The notes: a model not told the origin generated them from the sequence alone. A stretch of 64,000 nucleotides of DNA from Clostridia bacterium (GCA_003249225.1 QKJQ01000015.1:124001-188000); one strand, 5' to 3'. Shown: positions 34,021 to 43,293, counted from the first letter of the stretch. A program made the numbers and translations.

Positions 34021-36324
34021 TTACAGTGCACTAACGATATAGATTCTGTCTTTCATGGCATGGAACATCAATCGGTCATTCTCCAGTCTGTGTTCCACTT
34101 CATTCCCCCAGCTGTCTCTAACAATATAAGTCATTCTTTTTGCTTTTATTACACACTCACGGTCAGCTTCCGAACGGATTCTGGCATTCAGCAGTTTGTG
34201 ATTCTTCCAGTCAAGATCGACTACATAACCGCCCCGAGCCCTGATCCCGCTGATTCGTCCACAGCTCCAGCCCTTTGGCAATGCCGGTAAAAAATCCATC
34301 TCTTCATAATAGCTCTGCAGCAGCATCTCAAGAATTGCTGCTGTTCCACCGAAGTTTCCATCGATCTGAAATGGTGGATGAAGATCGAGCAGACTCTCTG
34401 TTGCATAATCTCCAATCAAAGCACGAAGATGTTCAAATGCAATGTCTCCTTCCTTGAACCTCGCGAACAGACAGGCTGTCCATGCACGGCTCCAGCCGGT
34501 ATAACCGCCGCCTGCCGCAATCCTGTTCTCTAAGGATACTCTCGCCGCTTTGAATAGTTCGGGTGTTCTTTCTTCGTCGAACAGATCGCCAGGATAGATA
34601 CCATACAAATGCGATACATGGCGATGAAAAGGTTCGACTTCCTCGAACTCCTTGTTCCATTCAAGCAACTGTCCTTTGCTTCCAATCTTATAGGAAGGCA
34701 TATTGCTTAGAATTTCTTCCCATAGCTGAATCTTGTGTTTGTCCGTTTTTAAAATTGTTGCCGCCTGAATACAGTGCGTCAGCAGTTCAATAACAAGTTC
34801 AACATCAACGGTGGAGGAAACGCATGTCGTTACAGGCAATTCGCCTCCGCCAACAAACCGGTTCTCCGGAGATTGTGATGGCATGATCTGATAAATGCCA
34901 TCATCGTCCATACATAGGAAATCCTCATAAAATGCCGCAACCTCTTTCAGATAAGGGTAGCATCTTTTCTCAAGAAAAGCTTCATCAAGTCCATATTCAT
35001 AATGCAGCCACATATGCTGCGCCAGCCACGCTGCCACACCGACCCATACTGACCAGCCATAGGTTTCAGCCGTAGCCTGTCCCCATACATCTGAGGAAAG
35101 CGGCAGCCAAACTCCGTTACAGCCGAACAATTTTTTTGCAGCATCTTTGCCGTATGGAATCATCTTTTCCAGATAGGCAAAAAAGCTCTCCGTGTATTCT
35201 TCGAGATGTCCGTTTTCTGCGGGCCAGTAATTCATCTGCAGATTGATGTCGTTATGATAATCACAATCCCATGGCGGATAGATTTCTTCATTCCACTTTC
35301 CCTGAAGATTCGCCGGCAGTTCCCCCGTCGCAGAAGATGCACATAACAGGTAACGTCCATAGTTAAAATAGAGCAGCGGCATGGTAACATCGTCATTTCC
35401 TGCTTTGTATGCTTTCACACGTTCATCCGTCGGAAGGTTAGGTTCATCTTCAAAAAGTTCAAATTTCAGTCTGCCATAATGATCTTCATGTTCAAGAATG
35501 TTCTCTTTTAAAAGTTCATTCCAGGATTTTACCGGAAGCGGATACTTTCTGCATTCTTCTAACGGTGTCTCGTATTTAACATCGGTTCCGATGTTGAGAA
35601 AAATCATGATTTCTCTGGCATTGCTAACACCAAGACTGTTCTCCCCAACTGCTCTAATGTCTCCGCCGTCAGCCTTGATATCTGCCTTCACACAGAATTT
35701 TGTACCTTTTTCAAATGCTCCATGCATTATGATCGTTGCACCGCCAAGCTCGTACGATATGCAGCAGCGCGGATCATCGATCCTGCGCAGCGTGAAGATT
35801 CCGCTGAACGGTTCTCCTTCTGCATAAATTCTGACGATCAGATAATCTTTGATCAGGTGTGCTATGGAAGTTCTGGTTATTCTAACCTTCTTTTCCTCGG
35901 TGCCTTTTATCAGCGTCGTATTATACGATACATCGACCGTCGCACGCTCCAGATCAAGTTCACGGTGATAATCTGTAACAGGACCCTGATGAAGCGAAAA
36001 CAAAAAGTCCCCGGCAGGCTGATATGAGTCCTCACGTGAAGGGCGTCCGCTAACACCGCCGTTCCCGCCCCAGGCTTCATTTGCAAGCAGTGTTGCCTCC
36101 TCGTATTTTTCCGCCCGAAGCAGGTTACGTACCTCCTGCAGATACTGTGACCGATTCTCATTCACCCTGTCTTTATGCTGACCAGTTGATAACCATTCAT
36201 GATTTAATGCGATGCGTTCTTCTTCGATCCCCCCAAGGATCATACCGGCAAGTCTGCCTGTTCCAATCGGAAGTCCGTCACTCCACTTATACGCCGGCTT
36301 GTTATACCACATTCTATGATTCAA
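34021..36324 (-). CDS. GH95 family glycosidase (alpha-L-fucosidase or alpha-L-galactosidase)
   Basis: 767 residues, no signal peptide, hence cytoplasmic. N-terminal beta-domain ([20 protein letters not shown]) and (alpha/alpha)6 catalytic barrel. Catalytic residues by analogy with Bifidobacterium AfcA: Asn pair in [16 protein letters not shown], general acid Glu in [20 protein letters not shown] with [10 protein letters not shown], and Asp in [15 protein letters not shown]95 enzymes invert alpha-1,2-L-fucose; some prefer L-galactose. With the xylosidase this suggests trimming of xyloglucan side chains. The start is TTG at 36324 with GGGAGG eight bases upstream; the next ATG is too far. It is transcribed alone. 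Confidence 0.88.
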   Translation of the reverse strand: MNHRMWYNKPAYKWSDGLPIGTGRLAGMILGGIEEERIALNHEWLSTGQHKDRVNENRSQYLQEVRNLLRAEKYEEATLLANEAWGGNGGVSGRPSREDSYQPAGDFLFSLHQGPVTDYHRELDLERATVDVSYNTTLIKGTEEKKVRITRTSIAHLIKDYLIVRIYAEGEPFSGIFTLRRIDDPRCCISYELGGATIIMHGAFEKGTKFCVKADIKADGGDIRAVGENSLGVSNAREIMIFLNIGTDVKYETPLEECRKYPLPVKSWNELLKENILEHEDHYGRLKFELFEDEPNLPTDERVKAYKAGNDDVTMPLLYFNYGRYLLCASSATGELPANLQGKWNEEIYPPWDCDYHNDINLQMNYWPAENGHLEEYTESFFAYLEKMIPYGKDAAKKLFGCNGVWLPLSSDVWGQATAETYGWSVWVGVAAWLAQHMWLHYEYGLDEAFLEKRCYPYLKEVAAFYEDFLCMDDDGIYQIMPSQSPENRFVGGGELPVTTCVSSTVDVELVIELLTHCIQAATILKTDKHKIQLWEEILSNMPSYKIGSKGQLLEWNKEFEEVEPFHRHVSHLYGIYPGDLFDEERTPELFKAARVSLENRIAAGGGYTGWSRAWTACLFARFKEGDIAFEHLRALIGDYATESLLDLHPPFQIDGNFGGTAAILEMLLQSYYEEMDFLPALPKGWSCGRISGIRARGGYVVDLDWKNHKLLNARIRSEADRECVIKAKRMTYIVRDSWGNEVEHRLENDRLMFHAMKDRIYIVSAL

Positions 36325-36494
36325 AAGCGAGTCCTCCCTTCCTTATGAATCGCTTGATACCTTTTTTCTATATACTAATAATTACTTACGCTTCCCTCAG
36401 CCATACCCTGAACGGTAAAACCGGGGCTTTCACTGTGATGACTATTGTATATCACCTTTCATGATATTTTAATCCACATTTTTATAGCTAAAAT

Positions 36495-36518
36495 ACGTAA
36501 AGTTTTTTTGTTTTACGT
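36495..36518. promoter_or_regulatory. inverted ACGTAAA pair upstream of GH95
   Basis: ACGTAAA (36495-36501) and TTTACGT (36512-36518) flank a T-rich 10-base spacer, 170 bases upstream of the GH95 start. Same core as the CGTAAA boxes of the other sugar genes. No confident -35/-10 was found in the 316-base spacer 36325-36640. Confidence 0.4.
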
Positions 36519-36611
36519 GTTTTTTTGATTTATTCTGATTGATACATAACAATCTATGTGTCTGATCTATGAGAAACTCCTATAATAAAACGAGTGATTT
36601 TTCTTCCGAAA

Positions 36612-36662
36612 TAAAAAAAAGAAACATGAAACTATATGGATCACATACCATATAGTTCCATG
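36612..36662 (-). terminator. terminator overlapping the end of the zinc-ribbon gene
   Basis: A 15-bp stem (one G-T pair; core GGAACTATATGG/CCATATAGTTTC) then TTTCTTTTTTTT on the minus strand. The TGA stop (36643-36641) is in the 8-base loop. Confidence 0.85.
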
Positions 36663-37096
36663 AACTGCTGCATTAACGCATCCGGATCTGACATATAGGT
36701 CATTATAAAAGAAAACATAAACAGAAAAGCAATAAATCCAAAAATTATTACAATAAGAAACACTCTGGCAAAATTCTTTCTGGTGACCGGTGTACTTTTA
36801 TCAAATGCCCAGATCAGCAAAAGAACGGCAAAGATCAATATTCCCACAGACGGTATGAGTAAGGGAGCAAATACAGCTGCCCAGTTCCAAAATGACATTG
36901 GCTTGCTCTCATCTCCAAACAAGGCGTTCATCCCTCGGACTGTCTGTGTATTCCGCCCTGCTTCTACTCTTTCTTTTGCAACTGTATTCTCATGAACCGG
37001 AGAGTATTCAACTCTTTCACGAAAAGATGCTCCGCAATAATCACAGTAATTAGCATTCTCATTTATGCTTTTCCTGCCGCAATTCTTACATTCCAT
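36641..37096 (-). CDS. zinc-ribbon membrane protein of unknown function
   Basis: 151 residues. An N-terminal zinc ribbon (MECKNCGRKSINENANYCDY, then CGASF) gives two CxxC pairs. A polar linker follows, then two membrane helices (about 70-94 and 108-132), and a short C-terminal tail. Such zinc-ribbon membrane proteins are common in Clostridia and have no assigned role. The ATG at 37096 is chosen because GAGG lies seven bases upstream; an earlier ATG overlaps its own ribosome site. A TTTACGTAAA palindrome is at about 37128-37137. It stands alone between the GH95 and rnf units. Confidence 0.75.
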   Translation of the reverse strand: MECKNCGRKSINENANYCDYCGASFRERVEYSPVHENTVAKERVEAGRNTQTVRGMNALFGDESKPMSFWNWAAVFAPLLIPSVGILIFAVLLLIWAFDKSTPVTRKNFARVFLIVIIFGFIAFLFMFSFIMTYMSDPDALMQQFMELYGM

Positions 37097-37313
37097 AAGG
37101 TACCTCATTCCTATACCAACTCACTTATTTACGTAAAAGACGATATCTATTTGATTTTATCCGTATTTCTTATGATTTGCAAGACTAATTTTTCACTTTT
37201 TCCATTCCCGCGCCGGCTTGATGCATATGATGAAAGTAATCTGACTTCCTCCTTACGTTCGTACAGATACTGTCTTTCTTACATGGAAGACCCTAAGGAT
37301 TATGCCGTCTTTA

Positions 37314-37345
37314 CAAAGAAACCCCCGGGCTGCAAGTCCGGGGGC
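37314..37345 (-). terminator. rnf operon terminator
   Basis: CCCCCGG / CCGGGGG stem on the minus strand followed by TTTCTTT, eight bases after the rnfB stop. Confidence 0.75.
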
Positions 37346-37352
37346 AGAAAAA

Positions 37353-38189
37353 TCAACTGATCTGAATAATCTTCTGTGGACACTTCTTAGCACATTCTCC
37401 ACAGTTCGTACATTTTGCATAATCTATAACTGCCAGATTATTCTCCACTTTTACCGCATCAAACTCGCAGGCTTTTACACAGAGCATACAGCCGATACAT
37501 CCAGTCGAACAGGCAAGACGTACGTCTTTTCCTTTGTCTCTGGAACTGCATCCGACTCTGTGTCCATCCTTGTAGGGAACCAGCGTAATCAATTGATTTG
37601 GACATTCAATGATACAGAGACCGCAAGCCGTACATTTTTCTTTATCAACAACCGCCACACCATCAATAACATGAAGTGCATCGAACTCACAGACCTTTAC
37701 ACAGGAACCATAACCCATGCAGCCGTAAGAACAAAGCTTTTCACCATGCCCTGGAATCAGAGCTAACTTTTTACAGTCGGCCATTCCTTCGTAGTGGTAT
37801 TTAATTGTCGTTTTTTCGCAGGTTCCTTTGCAGCGAACAAAGGAAACCATTCTTTCTTTCTCTTCTACCGATGCACCCATAAGCTCGGCAATTGCCGCAT
37901 GGGTTCCTCTCCCTACCGGGCAGGCATTTGGAACAGCTTCACCTGTACTGATTGCTTTCGCCAGAGCATCACAGCCGGCATAGCCACAAGCTCCGCAGTT
38001 GTTGCCGGGAAGCAGCTCACGTACCATGGCCTCGGTCTTGTCAATCTCGACCTGAAAAAACTTCCCTGCGATACCGAGCATCGCTGCAATTAAGACTGCA
38101 GTTCCTGTAACCACGGCAATTGCTATGGCAAAGGTTTTTATATTTACAGTAAGCAATACTGCAATTGTTGTAACTGCTACTAGGTTCAT
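37353..38189 (-). CDS. rnfB: Rnf complex iron-sulfur subunit RnfB
   Basis: 278 residues. One N-terminal membrane helix, then the Fe-S domain GNNCGACGYAGCDALAKAI, then two 2x[4Fe-4S] ferredoxin units with CGLCIIECP and CVKACEF, ending in CTNCGECAKKCPQ. RnfB is the subunit that receives electrons from reduced ferredoxin and passes them into the membrane complex. GGAGGCAAGAA precedes the ATG. Last gene of rnfCDGEAB, the usual Clostridial order. Confidence 0.95.
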   Translation of the reverse strand: MNLVAVTTIAVLLTVNIKTFAIAIAVVTGTAVLIAAMLGIAGKFFQVEIDKTEAMVRELLPGNNCGACGYAGCDALAKAISTGEAVPNACPVGRGTHAAIAELMGASVEEKERMVSFVRCKGTCEKTTIKYHYEGMADCKKLALIPGHGEKLCSYGCMGYGSCVKVCEFDALHVIDGVAVVDKEKCTACGLCIIECPNQLITLVPYKDGHRVGCSSRDKGKDVRLACSTGCIGCMLCVKACEFDAVKVENNLAVIDYAKCTNCGECAKKCPQKIIQIS

Positions 38190-38234
38190 TTCTTGCCTCC
38201 ATTCTTATGCTTTTCGTTCAACCCGTCTCCCATT

Positions 38235-38810
38235 CTATAACAAGCCGGAAAACCCGATAAAAGCAATTGCCATAAGTCCTGCTGTAAGCAATACCATCGG
38301 AGATCCCTGAAACGATTTTGTTATGTTATTATGTTCAATTCGTTCTCTTATTCCGGCCATGATAACAATTGCTATCATAAAACCAACCGCAGTTCCGACG
38401 CCATTTATGACACTCTGTCCGATGTTGTAGTTTTTCTGAACACTTGTCAGGGCTACACCAAGTACAGCACAGTTCGTGGTAATAAGCGGCAGATATACGC
38501 CAAGTGAATTGTAAAGACTCTTCATTTTCTTTTTCAGGATCATCTCAACAAGCTGAACCAGAGCCGCAATAACTAGGATAAATACGATTGTCTGAAGATA
38601 TTCAAGATCCAGAGGGTCAAGGATAAAGGTATAGATAACGCTGGCAACCGTGGAAGCAATCGTCATGACAAAGATTACGGCAGCGCCCATGCCGGCCGCT
38701 GTTTCTGTCCTCTTTGAAACACCAATGAATGGGCAAAGACCAAGGAACTGACTAAGTACTACATTGTTGACCAACGCGGATCCAACTAATATAACAAACA
38801 TTTCTTTCAT
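38235..38810 (-). CDS. rnfA: Rnf complex membrane subunit RnfA
   Basis: 191 residues, six membrane helices. It is the RnfA/NqrE paralogue: ALVNNVVLSQFLGLCPFIGV and YLPLITTNCAVLGVAL. The conserved Cys residues in half-helices (GLCPF and TNCAV) coordinate the iron-sulfur cluster shared with RnfE in the membrane core. The start overlaps the end of rnfE by four bases (ATGA), so they are translationally coupled. Confidence 0.95.
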   Translation of the reverse strand: MKEMFVILVGSALVNNVVLSQFLGLCPFIGVSKRTETAAGMGAAVIFVMTIASTVASVIYTFILDPLDLEYLQTIVFILVIAALVQLVEMILKKKMKSLYNSLGVYLPLITTNCAVLGVALTSVQKNYNIGQSVINGVGTAVGFMIAIVIMAGIRERIEHNNITKSFQGSPMVLLTAGLMAIAFIGFSGLL

Positions 38811-39595
38811 TGTTCACTGCCCTCCTGTTTCATTTTTGCTTTTTCCTGTGCTGCTTTTAACTTCCGTTCTTTCTCAGCAGCTTCTGCTTCTTCTTTTTCC
38901 TTTTCAATTGCCATATGGTTCTCTTTGCATTCGGAACCGATGCAGGAAGCACAATTTCCGTTGCAGGCAAGTGAAGACTTCTGGCTTCCTGTGTTCGTAG
39001 CAGAAGGGGCTTTGAATTTATTCTGCAACGCAGTAAGAATGGCAAGCATGAAGAAAGCCCCCGGTGCCATGATCATGATCGTCATTGGTTCAAAATTCGA
39101 TAAGAAAGGAATTGCTTTATCAAAGATCGTACCTGCACCGATCAGCTCACGGCATGCGCCAAGGATTGTTAGTGCTGCCGTAAATCCAAGTCCCATTCCA
39201 AGTCCGTCGAAGGCAGACAGCAATGGGGTGTTCTTATAAGCATATGCTTCCGCACGCCCAAGGATGATACAGTTTACTACGATCAGAGGAATGTAAATTC
39301 CAAGAGATGCATTGAGTGACGGAAGATAACCTTGTATCAGTAGCTGAATCATTGTTACAAAAGAAGCAACAATGACAATAAAAGCAGGAATCCTGACTTT
39401 ATCCGGAATGACTTTTCGAAGCAGTGATATCAAAAAGTTCGAAAGCACAAGAACGGCAGAACTTGCCAGTCCCATACCAAGTCCGTTGGTCGCCGAAGTT
39501 GTAACGGCAAGCGTTGGACACATACCAAGCATCATGACAAAGGTAGGATTCTCTTTGATGGTTCCGTTGTATAAACGCTCTGCATATTTATTCAT
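38807..39595 (-). CDS. rnfE: Rnf complex membrane subunit RnfE with Cys-rich tail
   Basis: 262 residues. RnfE/NqrD core with six helices: NPTFVMMLGMCPTLAVTTSA and GIYIPLIVVNCIILGRAEAYA supply the two membrane-cluster Cys. After about residue 195 it has a 65-residue extension: a Cys cluster (CNGNCASCIGSEC, about 211-223) and a charged Lys/Glu coiled helix (KEKEEAEAAEKERKLKAAQE). The usual RnfE is about 200-235 residues. The tail may hold a metal or bind a partner; this is inference. The start overlaps rnfG by eight bases. Confidence 0.93.
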   Translation of the reverse strand: MNKYAERLYNGTIKENPTFVMMLGMCPTLAVTTSATNGLGMGLASSAVLVLSNFLISLLRKVIPDKVRIPAFIVIVASFVTMIQLLIQGYLPSLNASLGIYIPLIVVNCIILGRAEAYAYKNTPLLSAFDGLGMGLGFTAALTILGACRELIGAGTIFDKAIPFLSNFEPMTIMIMAPGAFFMLAILTALQNKFKAPSATNTGSQKSSLACNGNCASCIGSECKENHMAIEKEKEEAEAAEKERKLKAAQEKAKMKQEGSEQ

Positions 39596-40247
39596 TGCTC
39601 AACCCTCCAATCCCTTCTGTCATTACCTCCTGTGCAAAGGAAAGCGCTGCATTTACCGCATTGGTAACAGCCCTTGAAGTAATTGTTGCGCTGCTGATTC
39701 CATCGACTGGTGTCGTTCCATCAATCACAACAGTACTTGAACCGCCTTTGATCAGTGCAAAACTGTCTGTCTGACCCTCGTACTGGTCAATGAATTCAGG
39801 TTTTTTAGCATTCATTCCAAGTCCAGGCGTTTCGGCCAGTGTCAGAAAGGAGATTCCTGTCACAGTTTTGTCTTCTTTATATCCCAGCGCAAAGGTTATG
39901 GTTCCATTATAGCCCTGGTTCGTTGTTACCGTCATCAAAAGACCTGTAACATTACCTGTTGTGTCCTTGGCCAGCAATGCTTCATCAATGCTAATTCCTT
40001 CAACTTCTGTAAAAGAATCTGCCATACTGGTCAGTTCATCTGTACTTTCTGTAGATCCAAGATCAGAATATACCTGCTGATAAGCCGTTGTCTTTGCCAG
40101 TTCTTCCTGCTGTGCGATCGGGTCCTTGGTGATTTCATAAACAAAGGCGAACATTACCGATACCGCAAATGTAATCAGGACAAGCAGAAGACCATCACGT
40201 ACTGCAGTTGACTTCACCTTGTTTTGTTCCACTGCTTTACTTTCCAT
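39588..40247 (-). CDS. rnfG: Rnf complex flavoprotein subunit RnfG
   Basis: 219 residues. One N-terminal membrane helix (about 22-44) and an extracytoplasmic FMN-binding domain. The covalent FMN Thr lies in PVDGISSATITSRAVTNAV (canonical SGATxT, here SSATIT). RnfG transfers electrons between the membrane core and the peripheral subunits. ATG at 40247 has GGAGG eight bases upstream and overlaps the rnfD end; an upstream start within rnfD lacks a ribosome site. Confidence 0.93.
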   Translation of the reverse strand: MESKAVEQNKVKSTAVRDGLLLVLITFAVSVMFAFVYEITKDPIAQQEELAKTTAYQQVYSDLGSTESTDELTSMADSFTEVEGISIDEALLAKDTTGNVTGLLMTVTTNQGYNGTITFALGYKEDKTVTGISFLTLAETPGLGMNAKKPEFIDQYEGQTDSFALIKGGSSTVVIDGTTPVDGISSATITSRAVTNAVNAALSFAQEVMTEGIGGLSNE

Positions 40248-41277
40248 TCTTTCTGCCTCCTTTACCAAATGCTACAGGCACCGTATACTTATCAAGCAGC
40301 GGAACCAAAAGATTACAGAAAATAATCGCAAAAGATACGCCTTCTGCATTGTTGCCAAACACACGGAACAGTACCGTCAAAAGTCCAAGCAGAACACCGA
40401 AAATTACCTGACCTGTCTTTGTTATCGGTGATGTAACATAATCCGTTGCCATGAAAAAGGCACCAAGGATCAGGCCTCCGCCGCATACTTCTGCCGCAAT
40501 ATAATACAGATCAAAACCATGTCCTCCGAATAAAAGCAGGAACACAACAAAAGATCCGATGTAGATCAAAGGAATGCGAAGAGAGATCACTTTACGGAAC
40601 ACCAGGTAAGCCGCACCAATTAAAAGTGCAAGTATGCTGGTCTCACCGATTACACCGCCGGTAAATCCAAGGAACATATCTTTCAGACTGACAACATCTG
40701 CCACCGAAGCAGCAGCCTCCATCGTCTTGATCTGAGCAAGCGGTGTGGCACTTGAAATTCCGTCAAGAGAACCGGCACCATTTAAAAAGGTATACAGATT
40801 CTTTGTGACAGAAGACTGTGCCTCATTAAACGAAGACACGCCAAAGGCTGTCATTCTTCCGGCAAAACTGATCAACAAGAAACATCTTGCTGCCAAGGCA
40901 GGATTCATAAAGTTCTGTCCAAGACCGCCGTACAATTCTTTCACAATAATGATAGCAAACACGCCTCCAATGATCGGAATCCAAAGCGGTACGGTCGAAG
41001 GTAAGTTCATACCAAGGAGAAGACCTGTTACGATGGCACTGCTTTCATAGGGCAAGCCCGGTTTTTTCATAAGCTTCTTATATAAATACTCCGCCAGTAC
41101 ACAAGTCACAATACTTGTTACTAATACAAGAAATGCATTAAATCCAAACTGGTAGACCCCAAGCAGGCTGGCAGGGATCAAGGCAATTGCCACATCTCTC
41201 ATGATCGTTGCTGTTGTCACGCTGCTTCTGATATGTGGTGAAGCAGAGACATGATACATACTTTTCAAAGATTCCAC
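40237..41277 (-). CDS. rnfD: Rnf complex membrane flavoprotein RnfD
   Basis: 346 residues, about ten membrane helices. NqrB/RnfD family: start HVSASPHIRSSVTTATIMRD, FMN-linked Thr in SLDGISSATPLAQIKT, and GGGLILGAFFMATDYVTSPI. RnfD forms part of the Na+ or H+ translocation pathway. Which ion is used cannot be read from this sequence. Preceded by an 88-base spacer after rnfC. Confidence 0.95.
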   Translation of the reverse strand: MESLKSMYHVSASPHIRSSVTTATIMRDVAIALIPASLLGVYQFGFNAFLVLVTSIVTCVLAEYLYKKLMKKPGLPYESSAIVTGLLLGMNLPSTVPLWIPIIGGVFAIIIVKELYGGLGQNFMNPALAARCFLLISFAGRMTAFGVSSFNEAQSSVTKNLYTFLNGAGSLDGISSATPLAQIKTMEAAASVADVVSLKDMFLGFTGGVIGETSILALLIGAAYLVFRKVISLRIPLIYIGSFVVFLLLFGGHGFDLYYIAAEVCGGGLILGAFFMATDYVTSPITKTGQVIFGVLLGLLTVLFRVFGNNAEGVSFAIIFCNLLVPLLDKYTVPVAFGKGGRKNGK

Positions 41278-41365
41278 CTCTTTCTGTCGATTTCATACTA
41301 CATATTTTCACTGCCTTTGCGTTGTTGTTACGAACGCATCCGCCGGTCGAAAGCTTTCTTTCGAA

Positions 41366-42691
41366 TTATTTTCTTCTTTTCTTATCAAGAATACTTCTTC
41401 TGGTCTGTTTAAAGGCCTGTGTTAACGGCTGACCTGCCGGACATACATACGTACAGCTGCCACATTCATAACATTCCATACCATCAATCTTCTCGAACGA
41501 CTCGTCGTCAAATCGTTCTGCGAAAGGCAGCATCATCTGTGGAACCAAGTGACTTGGGCAGGCTTCCATACAGCGTCCGCAGCGTATGCATGGCGTAGTC
41601 GGTTTCAATGTCACCGGATCAATACTATATGCCAGTAAGGCAGAAGATATTCTTGTTACCGGAATATCAAGGGAGAACATCGCCATACCCATCATAGGTC
41701 CTCCTGAAATGATCTTCTGCGGCTCATTTACAAATCCACCTGCCGCTTCTGCAAGCTCTCCATAAGAGGTTCCGATCCGTACAGAAAAGTTCTGTGGCTC
41801 TTTGATGGCATCTCCTGTAACTGTTACAATACGCCGAATCAATTTTGTTGTTTCGCAGACCGACATATAAATAGAGATTACCGTATCAATGTTATTAACA
41901 ATACATCCTGCATCCGACGGAAGCATAGCTGAATTGATTTTTCTTCCGGTAGCAGCATAAATCAGCTGGCGCTCTGCTCCCTGCGGGTATTTTGTCTTAA
42001 GCGTTTTTACTTCAATTCGACCTTCACCCTTAACCATTTCACTGATCTTCTCAATACAATCCGGTTTATTGTCTTCTATGGCAATGATACCTTTTGCATT
42101 CTTAAAGAGGCTTAAGATGACGTTAAGTCCTGTTACAATCTTTTCAGGTTCTTCTATCATCATTCGATAGTCTGAGGTGAGGTAAGGTTCACACTCTGCA
42201 CCATTTACAATAACATAATCAATCGCATCGTCATCTTTTGGTGTCAGCTTAACATAGGTAGGGAAGCCTGCACCACCCATACCGGCAATTCCTGCTTCCT
42301 TCACGATGTCTCTGATTTCCTGCTTGGATAACTTCGTATAATCACGAGCCTCACCAAAACCTTCAATCGTTGTGTACTCATTGTCATTCTCGATTACAAT
42401 CGAATCCACCATGGCTCCTGATACTGTAAGTCTTGGTTCGATCTTCTTTACAGTTCCCGATACAGAACTGTTCACACAGACGGATATGAACCCACCTGCT
42501 TCTGCAATCTTCTGGCCAACGAATACCTTATCTCCAACTGCGACAATCGGTTTTGCCGGTGCTCCGATATGCTGAACCATCGGATACACAAGTTCACCTT
42601 TTGGCAAAAGGATCTTGGTTGGCTTATCTTTGGACAGGCTCTTCCCATCATTCGGGTGAATCCCGCCTTGAAACGTTCCCGTTCCTGACAT
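41366..42691 (-). CDS. rnfC: Rnf complex NADH-binding subunit RnfC
   Basis: 441 residues. N-terminal TFQGGIHPNDGKSLSKDKPT, the FMN/NADH region GMGGAGFPTYVKLTP with VINGAECEPYLTSDYRMM, and two [4Fe-4S] motifs CIRCGRCMEACP and CYECGSCTYVCP. RnfC reduces NAD+ at the cytoplasmic face. The ATG at 42691 (GAGGG upstream) fits the family start; two ATGs 27 and 12 bases earlier are possible. First gene of the operon. A Rex-like palindrome lies about 150 bases upstream. Confidence 0.95.
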   Translation of the reverse strand: MSGTGTFQGGIHPNDGKSLSKDKPTKILLPKGELVYPMVQHIGAPAKPIVAVGDKVFVGQKIAEAGGFISVCVNSSVSGTVKKIEPRLTVSGAMVDSIVIENDNEYTTIEGFGEARDYTKLSKQEIRDIVKEAGIAGMGGAGFPTYVKLTPKDDDAIDYVIVNGAECEPYLTSDYRMMIEEPEKIVTGLNVILSLFKNAKGIIAIEDNKPDCIEKISEMVKGEGRIEVKTLKTKYPQGAERQLIYAATGRKINSAMLPSDAGCIVNNIDTVISIYMSVCETTKLIRRIVTVTGDAIKEPQNFSVRIGTSYGELAEAAGGFVNEPQKIISGGPMMGMAMFSLDIPVTRISSALLAYSIDPVTLKPTTPCIRCGRCMEACPSHLVPQMMLPFAERFDDESFEKIDGMECYECGSCTYVCPAGQPLTQAFKQTRRSILDKKRRK

Positions 42692-42834
42692 AATGACCCT
42701 CATTTCCGCGTTGCTCATCTCGCAATGCTTTTAATTCTTTCTTTATTTCTATCTGCTGCTTTTAACTAGATTCCATGAAACCTTACGTTTCGGATATACA
42801 CCAATGTTACATATCGTATCACATTCCAGTCATT

Positions 42835-42852
42835 TTGTGTATAAAAACACAC
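42835..42852. promoter_or_regulatory. Rex-like operator upstream of rnfC
   Basis: TTGTGT-ATAAAA-ACACAC, an 18-base near-palindrome (5 of 6 half-site matches). It resembles Rex redox-repressor sites (TTGTGA-N6-TCACAA). The gene behind it fits Rex targets. The surrounding 42720-42974 is AT-rich and holds no other feature. Confidence 0.35.
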
Positions 42853-42974
42853 TTTTGAGTCTTTACAACGAATAAAATTATTTTTATAAGAAAAAAACTT
42901 ATAAAATTAAATTTTCCAGAGACATCCTGCATCAATTTCGTAAAACCTGCTTTGCCGGCATGCAATACCCATGA

Positions 42975-43020
42975 CAAAAAGTGAGCCATACGCCCAGTAC
43001 ATACCAGGGTACAGCTCACT
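42975..43020 (-). terminator. terminator upstream of rnf (end of the trp or small-ORF transcript)
   Basis: AGTGAGC / GCTCACT outer stem with inner GTACCC pairs, then TTTTT on the minus strand. It follows the small reading frame at 43023-43145 directly. No terminator was seen between it and trpA. Confidence 0.75.
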
Positions 43021-43022
43021 TG

Positions 43023-43145
43023 TTATATTTTTATCAAGTTTGATAAGACAGGATATCCGTCATTCATAATGTCTTTTTCTTCCTTTTCTGAAAGCTTCAT
43101 TATGACTGCATTGATCTCTATGATCGCATTGATCTTTATGACCAT
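43023..43145 (-). CDS. possible small protein of 40 residues (unknown)
   Basis: ATG at 43145 with GGAAG seven bases upstream; an in-frame TTG at 43175 could add ten residues. The product has an internal duplication IKINAI / IEINAV from an 18-bp DNA repeat that keeps frame, then a plausible helical end (KLSEKEEKDIMNDGYPVLSN). The stop is three bases before a terminator. An extended -10 promoter lies about 150 bases upstream, so it may be its own gene or the tail of the trp operon. No family was recognised. Confidence 0.4.
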   Translation of the reverse strand: MVIKINAIIEINAVIMKLSEKEEKDIMNDGYPVLSNLIKI

Positions 43146-43293
43146 ATCTGTTCTTCCGATCTCTGACTCTTTCAATGCTCAACAGATTCCTTTCTATAGA
43201 TGTATCTTAAAATCTTGTTCGTCGCATCTGCAAAACACCTGAAATTTTTGTTGTTTATGCAATAGATATTCCTGCAACAGAATTATTCAAGTC

